Positions 1 through 6,523 of a DNA stretch of 11,844 bases are shown piece by piece. Both the position numbers and the translations under genes were made by a program. The stretch is from Lachnospiraceae bacterium (GTDB lineage: Bacteria; Bacillota; Clostridia; Lachnospirales; Lachnospiraceae): the NCBI GenBank assembly GCA_017476305.1, contig JAFVAA010000806.1, positions 1 through 11,844 on the forward strand. The letters are read 5' to 3'. How positions within the stretch are numbered: position 1 is the stretch's first letter; every line of letters starts with the position of its first letter. Below the pieces are notes generated by a model. That model searched no databases. It was not told the DNA's origin and worked only from the letters and a program-made list of their open reading frames with translations.

Positions 1-750
1 AACCTTCGGCAGTGCTATATTTGTCTTATCCATCACCATGAACATCAGATCAAAAACAGTAAGTGCTCCTATGATTCTCGTCTGTACGATAAAAAACGAA
101 GTCGGACTCAAAAGCGGAACCGTGATGGAAAAGAACTGCTTCACTTCGGATGCACCGTCTATTGACGCTGCTTCATAATAATCCTTTGGAATTTCCTGCA
201 GTCCGGATAAAAACAAAACCATATTATATCCGATGATGGACCAGACTCCGATAATCGCTACGGAAATCCATGCGATATGTTTATCCGAAATCCATGAAAC
301 ATTGACATGGAATGCGTTGTTCAAAAGCCCAAACTGTGTATTATACAGCCATTTCCAGACCATCGCCACCGCAGCAGGTGCGCAGACCATAGGCAGGAAA
401 AAGATGGTCCGGTAAATCGAACGCCCCTTTAGCTTTTTATTTAGCAGCACTGCTAAAACCAGCGCAATCACCACCCCAAACGGCACTTCAATCAAAGCGT
501 ATTTAATCGTATTCCATAAGGACTGCCAGGTTTCCTTCTGCCGAAACACAGCATCATAATTTTTCAGACCTACAAAAATATTTCCTCTTCCGAAATCCCC
601 GGTCTTGCAAAAGGACTGATAGACCGTATTAAAAATCGGGTAAAAGTTTAAAATGAAAAGTCCAAGCATTGTCGGAGCCACAAACAGATATGCCCAAACC
701 GCTTCTCTTTTTTTCGCTGATGTTCTTTTCTTTCTCGGAGATTTATCCAT
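1..750 (-). CDS. Sugar ABC transporter permease (MalF/UgpA-like, CUT1), partial
   Basis: Inner-membrane channel subunit of a carbohydrate ABC importer. The frame is open for 250 codons from ATG at 750 to the left edge, so the C-terminal few dozen residues are missing. A basic N-terminus (MDKSPRKKRTSAKKREA) is followed by a hydrophobic helix (about residues 17-37) and further membrane segments. The binding-protein-dependent permease signature (EAA loop) is clear: E193-A-A-S-I-D-G199, followed by a SITVPLLSP run. This loop contacts the ATPase subunit. The start is supported by GGAGGG a few bases upstream (GGAGGGAATGGT then ATG). The gene follows the binding-protein gene on the same strand after 128 nt, the usual order in CUT1 operons; a second permease would be expected beyond the left edge. 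The sugar cannot be read from the sequence. The family call is secure. Confidence 0.93.
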   Translation of the reverse strand, partial: MDKSPRKKRTSAKKREAVWAYLFVAPTMLGLFILNFYPIFNTVYQSFCKTGDFGRGNIFVGLKNYDAVFRQKETWQSLWNTIKYALIEVPFGVVIALVLAVLLNKKLKGRSIYRTIFFLPMVCAPAAVAMVWKWLYNTQFGLLNNAFHVNVSWISDKHIAWISVAIIGVWSIIGYNMVLFLSGLQEIPKDYYEAASIDGASEVKQFFSITVPLLSPTSFFIVQTRIIGALTVFDLMFMVMDKTNIALPKV

Positions 751-807
751 ACCATTCCCTCCTTTGACATACATAGACTTTCACGCCGGCCACAAGCTGC
801 TCTGGTG

Positions 808-835
808 CTGTCTTTCTCTAAAGCATCAAAGACAG
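808..835 (-). other. Intercistronic hairpin between binding-protein and permease genes
   Basis: CTGTCTTT (808-815) and AAAGACAG (828-835) are perfect 8-bp arms around a 12-nt loop. They lie in the 128-nt gap after the binding-protein stop and before the permease. No T-run follows on the minus strand, so this is not a normal intrinsic terminator. Such stem-loops after binding-protein genes (malE-malF style) often protect the upstream mRNA segment and raise the binding protein:permease ratio. That role is inferred here; the stem is AT-rich and modest. Confidence 0.3.
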
Positions 836-878
836 GTTGCGGTCGGTCGCATAAATGTTATACCGTTCATGCGTATAA

Positions 879-2204
879 TTACTCGTTTGCAATCGCATCA
901 TCAATAATTTTCTGTGCCTTATCACAGGCTTCTGCCATGAGTGCCTGATCCGACGGCTTCTGCCATGCGGCTAAAAATGCATCCTGCTGAATGCTGTCTT
1001 CCCAAACCGTGGTATTTCTGGTATAAGGCCGGAAGAATAAATCTCCCTCCTCCTCTATTTTTATAAAGGCTGAAACGTCCATTCCGTCAAATGCACTTGC
1101 AAAATCCTCAGATACATTTTTCATGCCGCCCATTGTAACCCCTAACTTTGCCTGCTCCTTCTGCCCTTTTTCTGAACAGAAATACGAAATCAGACTATAT
1201 GCTGCTGACGGATCCTTTGTAGACTTGGAAGCTGCCCACCCCAGACCATTGTATGCGGAAAATCTCTCCCCACTGTCGCAGGAACCATTTCCATTTACAT
1301 CTGCATAAGGAAGCATCGCCCATGCATAATCCTTTGAATTTTCTGCAGTATAAAAGCTGTTTATCATCCAGGAACCCTGTGTGATCATAGCAGTCAGACC
1401 AGACATAAACAGGGAATCCGTCCCGGTTTCTGCTACTGTCGTCTGTGGTGCAGAAACCTCTAAAAGCTGCCTTACCATTTCCATAGCGTTCTTTCCCTGC
1501 TCAGAGCCTATCGTGGTGCCCTTATGATCGTCCGTGATGACCTGCGCACCATAATCATATACTACATTGTACCAGCCGTCCTGATTATTTGAGGTATTCA
1601 CAGCATATCCATATACCCCGTCAGATTTGCCTGCGGTTGTAATTTTCTCTGCTGCCTCCCTTACATCCTCCCATGTCCAGTCATCTGTAGGATAGTTTAC
1701 TCCGTATTTATCAAATATAGCTTTATTATAGAGAAGTGCTATCGTATCATGATCCTTTGGCAATGCATACTGAACTCCATTATCTGAACGTTTATAAAGA
1801 TTTACCACTCCCTCATAGTAATTATTTAAATCAATCGCATCATCGGATTTTATGTAATCGTCCAATGGAAGCAGCAAATCATTTTCCATATACATCTGTG
1901 CCGTGTTAGAATGCATCCAGAACACATCCGGCATCTCACCGCCGGAGGCTCCTGCCTCTAAAAGCGTCCAATAGTTATCCCAATCCACCACATTGATCTG
2001 CACCTTCACTCCGGATTCCTTTGTCCACTCATCCGCAATCTGCTGTAAGCCAGCTAACTGGTTATTATCCCAGATATCCACCTGTAATGTATCCACAGAA
2101 GATTTTCCGGAATCTCCATTCGAAGAATTTGAATCTCCTCCGCACGCTGTCAAAGATAATGTCATTGCAGAAACCAACATAGTACAAATAATTTTTTTCC
2201 TCAT
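879..2204 (-). CDS. Extracellular sugar-binding lipoprotein of an ABC importer (family 1 solute-binding protein)
   Basis: Lipid-anchored receptor that captures a sugar and delivers it to the permease encoded downstream. The N-terminus is a lipoprotein signal: basic MRKKII, a hydrophobic stretch, then lipobox L18-T-A-C21 with G22, followed by a Gly/Ser/Asn/Asp linker. The body has the family pattern: an opening strand followed by Q-x-IADEWTKESG, DVFWMHS, and a WTWEDVREAAEKI stretch, plus a late GLGWAASKSTKDPSAAYSLISYF segment. At 441 residues it is typical for the family. The start at 2204 is preferred over the ATG two codons upstream (2210): AGGAGG (2213-2218) lies 8 nt from the former but only 2 nt from the latter. 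A divergent AraC gene suggests control by that regulator. The ligand is unknown. Confidence 0.93.
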   Translation of the reverse strand: MRKKIICTMLVSAMTLSLTACGGDSNSSNGDSGKSSVDTLQVDIWDNNQLAGLQQIADEWTKESGVKVQINVVDWDNYWTLLEAGASGGEMPDVFWMHSNTAQMYMENDLLLPLDDYIKSDDAIDLNNYYEGVVNLYKRSDNGVQYALPKDHDTIALLYNKAIFDKYGVNYPTDDWTWEDVREAAEKITTAGKSDGVYGYAVNTSNNQDGWYNVVYDYGAQVITDDHKGTTIGSEQGKNAMEMVRQLLEVSAPQTTVAETGTDSLFMSGLTAMITQGSWMINSFYTAENSKDYAWAMLPYADVNGNGSCDSGERFSAYNGLGWAASKSTKDPSAAYSLISYFCSEKGQKEQAKLGVTMGGMKNVSEDFASAFDGMDVSAFIKIEEEGDLFFRPYTRNTTVWEDSIQQDAFLAAWQKPSDQALMAEACDKAQKIIDDAIANE

Positions 2205-2278
2205 AGTCATATCCTCCTTTTTGGATTCTATATGAATCGCAATGTGATAAAAAGTAGTTAATTTTTTATTACGTGGTT

Positions 2279-2284
2279 ATTATA
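2279..2284 (-). promoter_or_regulatory. Putative -10 box for the sugar-binding-protein operon
   Basis: TATAAT reads on the minus strand at 2284-2279, about 75 nt upstream of the binding-protein start. At 17-bp spacing the -35 position reads TGTTCA, a poor match to TTGACA. A good -10 with a weak -35 fits an activator-dependent promoter, as expected beside an AraC-type activator. Assigned by consensus only. Confidence 0.4.
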
Positions 2285-2332
2285 ACTTGCCAATATTCGT
2301 ATGAACATTGAAAAAGAAAGGATATTTTTTAC

Positions 2333-2394
2333 CACTTTGTGACTTTTTATGCTATAATGACAAAAAGAACGCATTTTGGCACTTTTTGATTTTT
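2333..2394 (+). promoter_or_regulatory. Direct repeat flanking the regulator's -10, candidate AraC-type operator
   Basis: Two copies of an imperfect direct repeat, CACTTTGTGACTTTT (2333-2347) and CACTTTTTGATTTTT (2380-2394), match at 13 of 15 positions and start 47 bp apart. One lies just upstream of the -10 box of the AraC gene and one lies in its leader. AraC-family proteins bind direct repeats, so autoregulation is plausible. CAAAAAG (2361-2367) and CTTTTTG (2382-2388) also form an inverted pair here. The region is AT-rich, so chance similarity is possible. Confidence 0.3.
2350..2358 (+). promoter_or_regulatory. Extended -10 promoter of the AraC-family gene
   Basis: TGCTATAAT is a perfect extended -10 element. 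TTACCA at 2329-2334 is a partial -35 at 18-bp spacing. Transcription would start near 2365, giving a leader of roughly 80 nt before the ATG at 2445. Confidence 0.6.
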
Positions 2395-2444
2395 GCTGTT
2401 TTGAAAAAAAACGTATATCCCACAAAATTTAAGGAGAGAATGCT

Positions 2445-3302
2445 ATGCCTGACTTAGAATTTTCTATTTTTCCCAATGAACGTTTTGTAGACCTGAACCT
2501 GTATCAATTCGGACGCGAAAAATGCAAACCGGGACATTCCTTTGGTCCGGCAAGACGCAATCACTATCTGTTTCACTTCGTATTGTCCGGTACCGGAGCT
2601 TTGGTCGCAAAAGACAAACAGGGAGAAAACAGAACCTACCAAATCCGTACCGAACAGGGCTTCATGATTTTTCCGAAGCAGGAAACCACTTATACCGCTG
2701 ATTTTGATCATCCATGGGAATATATGTGGATAGAATTCGACGGGCTGCGTGTCAGAGAGGCTTTAACCTCTGTAGAGCTTTCTGAAGATTCTCCTGTTTA
2801 CCATGCACAATATAAGGATTTAAGATTAGATATGCAGAATGAAATGAAATTTATTGTTCAGCATCCGGATTCCCCTCCTTTATGCATCATCGGACACCTG
2901 TATCTGTTTTTAGATTTATTTATCCGGTCCATCCAGCTTCCTGTACAGCCTACCGGTAACAGTGTACATGATTTTTATATTTCGGAAGCCTTTGCATATA
3001 TTGAACAGAACTTCCAAAATCAGATTACCGTAGAGGACATCGCAAATGTCCTCGGCATTGACCGAAGCTATTTTGGGCGCATTTTTCATAAAGCGACGGG
3101 ACAGACTCCCCAGAATTTTCTAATGAACTACCGCATGAGCAAGGCAGCCGAGCTTCTAAAGGTTACGAAACTTTCCATTGCAGACATAGGAAATTCTGTG
3201 GGCTACCCGGATCCACAGCACTTTTCGAGAGCCTTCCGACGCATTTATGATATATCGCCCCGTAAATGGAAAACCCTGAACCAGATACAAAAAATGGAGT
3301 AG
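2445..3302 (+). CDS. AraC-family transcriptional regulator, probable sugar-responsive activator
   Basis: Cytoplasmic DNA-binding regulator of 285 residues, the usual AraC-family length. Residues about 15-165 form the cupin-type effector-binding domain; the NHYLFHFVLSGTGAL stretch (39-53) resembles the start of sugar-sensing members such as MsmR/RafR. Residues 178-280 are the two-helix-turn-helix domain: first HTH about 195-216 (ITVEDIANVLGIDRSYFGRIF), linker helix QNFLMNYRMSKAAELL, second HTH about 243-266, ending in the family signature GYPDPQHFSRAFRRIYDISPRKW. AAGGAGAG sits 6 nt upstream of the ATG. It is divergent from the binding-protein operon with a 240-bp intergenic region, the standard layout for a local activator. 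Targets and inducer are inferred from position. Confidence 0.93.
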   Translation: MPDLEFSIFPNERFVDLNLYQFGREKCKPGHSFGPARRNHYLFHFVLSGTGALVAKDKQGENRTYQIRTEQGFMIFPKQETTYTADFDHPWEYMWIEFDGLRVREALTSVELSEDSPVYHAQYKDLRLDMQNEMKFIVQHPDSPPLCIIGHLYLFLDLFIRSIQLPVQPTGNSVHDFYISEAFAYIEQNFQNQITVEDIANVLGIDRSYFGRIFHKATGQTPQNFLMNYRMSKAAELLKVTKLSIADIGNSVGYPDPQHFSRAFRRIYDISPRKWKTLNQIQKME

Positions 3303-3305
3303 AGG

Positions 3306-3956
3306 TCAGTCACAAGTCCTGTTTTCTGTTCCCTGTTTTTCCCTTTCCCAGCCTTCTATTTCAATCCTTCTGTCCCTGAAATAGAACTCCCTGTCATGCT
3401 CACCTATTTCCCGCATTACCCTGCAGGGATTTCCAACGGCTACTACATTCGCAGCAATATCCTTTGTCACGACACTTCCGGCACCAATCACCGTATTGTC
3501 CCCAATCGTAACGCCCGGCAGGATTATGACACCGGCACCAATCCAGCAGTTTTTTCCGATGTGGACCGGCACATTGTATTGGTAGAGCTCTTCACGAAGC
3601 TCAGGAAGAACAGGGTGTCCTGCTGTAGCAATGGTCACGTTCGGACCAATCATCGTATAGTCCCCCACATAGATATGCGTATCATCCACACAGGTAAGAT
3701 GATAGTTTGCATATACCATATTTCCAAAATGGCAGTGATGGCCTCCGAAATTGGCATAGAACGGTGCTTCGATATAAACGCCCTCCCCGCAGTCCCCGAG
3801 CATTTTCTTTAATAAGGCTGATCTTTTTTCAGATTCGGAAGGTTTTGTCAGGTTATATTCACACAAAAGATCCTGGTATACCACCTGCTCCTTCATGATT
3901 TCCTCATCCCCCGGAAGATACAGTTCTCCCGTATGCAGCTTTTCTTTCATATCCAT
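3306..3956 (-). CDS. Maltose/galactoside-type O-acetyltransferase (left-handed beta-helix)
   Basis: Acetyl-CoA-dependent sugar O-acetyltransferase of 216 residues. Residues about 3-55 match the maltose-acetyltransferase N-terminal domain (KLHTGELYLPGD, then a helix ending in SALLKKMLG). Residues 60-180 are hexapeptide repeats of a left-handed beta-helix, with YIEAPFYANFGGHH and NPCRV at the end. H114 in TAGHP aligns with the catalytic histidine of the GAT/MAT enzymes. Position 3956 is chosen because AGGAGG lies 7 nt upstream; extending the frame to 4031 adds 25 residues that do not match the family and overlap the likely promoter. Its stop is 3 nt from the end of the convergent regulator gene. 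A link to the neighbouring sugar importer is plausible but unproven. The acceptor sugar is unknown. Confidence 0.93.
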   Translation of the reverse strand: MDMKEKLHTGELYLPGDEEIMKEQVVYQDLLCEYNLTKPSESEKRSALLKKMLGDCGEGVYIEAPFYANFGGHHCHFGNMVYANYHLTCVDDTHIYVGDYTMIGPNVTIATAGHPVLPELREELYQYNVPVHIGKNCWIGAGVIILPGVTIGDNTVIGAGSVVTKDIAANVVAVGNPCRVMREIGEHDREFYFRDRRIEIEGWEREKQGTENRTCD

Positions 3957-3989
3957 AGCATTTCCTCCTCGTATAAAATTCACATGTAA

Positions 3990-3998
3990 ACTATAGCA
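3990..3998 (-). promoter_or_regulatory. Extended -10 promoter of the O-acetyltransferase gene
   Basis: The minus strand reads TGCTATAGT at 3998-3990, an extended -10 element, with no convincing -35. The leader would be about 27 nt. This placement also argues against the upstream start at 4031, which would lie before the transcription start. Confidence 0.5.
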
Positions 3999-4172
3999 AA
4001 AGACAAAAGTATTTTTATTTTTGTCGTTCACTATAAAAAATCAAATAGAATACTACCATAAATCCTTCGGAGCTTCAACAAAAAAAGCATACTTGTCCCT
4101 GCACTTAGTTACACCCCATCTAAACATTCATCCAAAAAATGTAAAGAGATTTCTCTCATCCCACCGGAAGAT

Positions 4173-4209
4173 ACAGCCATAATTCCATCCCACATGGAAT
4201 TATGGCTGT
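4173..4209 (-). terminator. Perfect 16-bp hairpin 30 nt after the secreted-protein gene, probable transcript end
   Basis: ACAGCCATAATTCCAT (4173-4188) and its exact complement (4194-4209) flank a 5-nt loop, CCCAC on the plus strand. It lies about 30 nt beyond the stop codon of the secreted-protein gene and upstream of the acetyltransferase promoter, where a terminator would be expected. The 3' side on the minus strand (ATCTTCCGG) has no U-run, so it is not a canonical intrinsic terminator. It may be an mRNA 3'-end stabiliser or act with another factor. Apart from this hairpin and the promoter at 3990-3998, the 283-nt gap (3957-4239) shows only a short AGAGATTTCTCT dyad at 4145-4156. Confidence 0.45.
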
Positions 4210-4239
4210 GTTCGTAATCTGTCTGATATTTCCTATTTT

Positions 4240-6309
4240 TTATTTCACTTTAATCGTGACAGTTTTCTTTCCGGAAAGATATTTCGCATTTCCTTTTGCT
4301 TTTACCGTAATGGTATAACTGCCCTTTTTACATTTTTTCGGAACAGTAACCTTTCCTTTTTTTGATACGGTAATTTTCGCTTTCTTTGCCTTTGCATCCA
4401 GCGTGTATGTTACCGTTCCCTGTGCTTTTTTCACACCAATGTTAAACGTTTTCTTTTTCGTCAAATCCTTTTTCTGACTGTATGTTTTTTTAGAAACCTT
4501 TAACGTCATCGGATTTTTTGCCTTCGTAGCAGGCGTATTCACAGGCTCTGAATAGAAAATATAGGTATTTAAGCTCGTTTCATAATTATTTTCCCTGCCA
4601 TCCCCACCGGTAGCCTGAACAGTAAACTCCATTCTTAATCTCGCAGATGATTTTAGCGTTCCTTTCGGAATCGTAAACTTCTCACCATAAATAGTAGTAT
4701 GACCGGTTTCTTCCTTGAATGTAATGTTTTTTTCCGTTTTCACCTTTGCAGAAAGGTCATTGCCATTCTCATCTGTCAAAGTGAAGCTTTTTAACGAAAC
4801 AGAATGAACCGTATTCCAAAATATCCTATCTGACACATCCAAAGCTGCTGCATAGATATCCAAATCGGTCACCCCATCTGTATGGAACTCCTTTGCATAA
4901 GTGGAATCACTGACCTCCGTAGAAGAATACGTACCAATCTCATTCGCCAGAATTGCCGGACCAAAGGCAATGGAAATACTCCTGTGCTCATCATATGGTC
5001 TTGGCTCTGCCCCGTCATAGGTAACTACATACTCGTTCGAGAATTCAATCGGCCCGCCGGTATAAGAGACTTTGACCAGATTAGAATCGGCATATGCTTT
5101 TTCTACCTTTAATTCCCCTGCATCTGCCCTGGTAAAGACATCCTTCTCCTGTTCCTCATTATATTCAGAACGATAAAAAGTAAGCTTTGATAAATCCGAC
5201 ACCGTAGATAATGCTCCGTCTTCATCGGTATGTTGAAACAGCATATAAACAGGAGAGACAGTGCTTCCTGCACCATACCAGCCATCAGAAGAAAAATATG
5301 CATTTGCAGCATATACATATCTGTCCCCTTTTACGGTCAGATCATCCGCATTTGCAGCATAGAGCATATTCCCCTCTACGATACGGATATTAACCCTTCT
5401 GTCATCTTCCCGTGTGTCGGATGCATCGTTTTGATTATACGCTGTATAGCGAAGGATCAGTTCAAACCCGTTTTCAGTGGTGCTTTTCCCCTGAACTGCT
5501 GCCTTGTAAATCAAATGATGCGGATCATTTTCTGAAACAGGTGTCAGTGTTACATATTCCTTTGCCTCCGCTCCGGACAGCTCCACATCCTTCTGATTTT
5601 CATCATCCCAATAGCGTACAGTCACAGCACTCTCCGGCTCAAAACGAAACCCCGCTTCCTCCCAGGCCTCCGTCATGTGAAAATACAGCTCCTTTGATTT
5701 ACCACTCACTATATTTACATCCCCTGTAATCTGGGAATCCAGAGACATCGTTTCACTCGTATAAAAACCGGAACGCAGTTCAAACTCTCCAATGAGAGTA
5801 TTATTTACTTCTGCACCCTTATAGGTAATTTTTACCCTCTCCAAAGAATTAACATGAAAGACAGCAACTCTCGGATCACTCTCCTTCGCAGTAACCGTAA
5901 TCTCATCGCACGGGGTACCGTCTAAATGAGTAATGGTAAGCTCTGACGGATTGACATGCGTCACCTTTCCGTCTGCGATATAGTCAAACCACTGCTCATC
6001 ATTATTATCAAATCCCTGTCCCCATTCTTCACTGATACCTTTTGTCAGATACTCCGGGTTGTCCTGATCCCGATAAGAAATCTGCTCTCCATCACCATTG
6101 ACTAAAACGGTATTTCCAGAAGCATCCGTATCTGTTCTTACCCTGTCATTGTCCCACTCCATATACTCTGCTACATACAGACCGGACAGAGCCTGAAGTT
6201 TGGATGCCACGGCAGCCTCTGCCGTTTTCTCCATTCTGCCGATGCCACTGACACTGGAAAATACCATAGCCAGCGAAAGCATTCCTGCGGTTATTTTTTT
6301 CCATCTCAT
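4240..6309 (-). CDS. Secreted protein of unknown function with a lysine-rich Ig-like C-terminal tail
   Basis: I do not recognise the main body. Counting from ATG 6309 it has 689 residues. It opens with a signal peptide (MRWKKITAGMLSLAMVFSS, cleavage likely near AEA-AVA around residue 32-36). A long, acidic, Asp/Glu/Tyr-rich, beta-looking region with no visible catalytic motif follows. The last 91 residues contain about 28 lysines, no arginine and only two acidic residues, ending ...KKTVTIKVK. Such basic Ig-like tails are common on secreted Lachnospiraceae proteins. No LPxTG or S-layer motif was seen, so charge-based wall binding is a guess. An in-frame ATG at 6354 also has AGGAGG, 5 nt away, adding 15 residues; the 6309 start has AAGGAGG 10 nt away. 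I prefer 6309 because the signal peptide begins there. The gene has its own promoter and follows the kinase operon terminator. Confidence 0.85.
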   Translation of the reverse strand: MRWKKITAGMLSLAMVFSSVSGIGRMEKTAEAAVASKLQALSGLYVAEYMEWDNDRVRTDTDASGNTVLVNGDGEQISYRDQDNPEYLTKGISEEWGQGFDNNDEQWFDYIADGKVTHVNPSELTITHLDGTPCDEITVTAKESDPRVAVFHVNSLERVKITYKGAEVNNTLIGEFELRSGFYTSETMSLDSQITGDVNIVSGKSKELYFHMTEAWEEAGFRFEPESAVTVRYWDDENQKDVELSGAEAKEYVTLTPVSENDPHHLIYKAAVQGKSTTENGFELILRYTAYNQNDASDTREDDRRVNIRIVEGNMLYAANADDLTVKGDRYVYAANAYFSSDGWYGAGSTVSPVYMLFQHTDEDGALSTVSDLSKLTFYRSEYNEEQEKDVFTRADAGELKVEKAYADSNLVKVSYTGGPIEFSNEYVVTYDGAEPRPYDEHRSISIAFGPAILANEIGTYSSTEVSDSTYAKEFHTDGVTDLDIYAAALDVSDRIFWNTVHSVSLKSFTLTDENGNDLSAKVKTEKNITFKEETGHTTIYGEKFTIPKGTLKSSARLRMEFTVQATGGDGRENNYETSLNTYIFYSEPVNTPATKAKNPMTLKVSKKTYSQKKDLTKKKTFNIGVKKAQGTVTYTLDAKAKKAKITVSKKGKVTVPKKCKKGSYTITVKAKGNAKYLSGKKTVTIKVK

Positions 6310-6375
6310 AATTTCTAATCCTCCTTTTAACTCGTAAAGATTTTTGTTATCCATATTGGCCTCCTCTGCAAACAG

Positions 6376-6433
6376 CAGATATGACCATATATATCAGGAC
6401 AGCGTTCCGTTTGTTCCTGATACTGCATATCTG
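6376..6433 (-). promoter_or_regulatory. Nested inverted repeat in the leader of the secreted-protein gene
   Basis: Outer arms CAGATATG (6376-6383) and CATATCTG (6426-6433) enclose inner arms TATCAGGA (6392-6399) and TCCTGATA (6415-6422) with a 15-nt loop. The structure spans from the expected transcription start to about 10 nt before the AGGAGG of the upstream ATG. In RNA the inner stem could form in full; the outer stem depends on the exact start site. It could be an operator or a leader structure affecting translation. No known riboswitch class was recognised. Confidence 0.4.
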
Positions 6434-6435
6434 TT

Positions 6436-6444
6436 ATTATAGCA
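6436..6444 (-). promoter_or_regulatory. Extended -10 promoter of the secreted-protein gene
   Basis: The minus strand reads TGCTATAAT (6444-6436), a perfect extended -10. The -35 position falls in the T-run of the preceding terminator and has no consensus. The start would be near 6429, giving a leader of about 75 nt to the first ATG. Confidence 0.55.
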
Positions 6445-6454
6445 AAAAAGCACG

Positions 6455-6482
6455 AAAAAAAGTGGTCTGCCAGACCACTTTT
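6455..6482 (-). terminator. Intrinsic terminator of the HTH/kinase operon
   Basis: On the minus strand an 11-bp perfect stem (AAAAGTGGTCT paired with AGACCACTTTT, 3-nt loop) leads into seven consecutive T residues (6461-6455). It begins about 40 nt after the kinase stop codon. Read on the plus strand it has only a four-T run, but no plus-strand gene ends here. Confidence 0.92.
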
Positions 6483-6523
6483 ATAATTCATAGTCATTCC
6501 ATATGCAGATAAAAACAAAGTGA

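Noticed and set aside
653..907. Plus-strand 84-codon frame across the permease/binding-protein junction
   Set aside because: It overlaps two well-supported minus-strand genes, has no ribosome site and resembles no family.
3957..4031. N-terminal extension of the acetyltransferase to ATG 4031
   Set aside because: The added residues do not match the family and overlap the extended -10, and the internal ATG at 3956 has AGGAGG at 7 nt.
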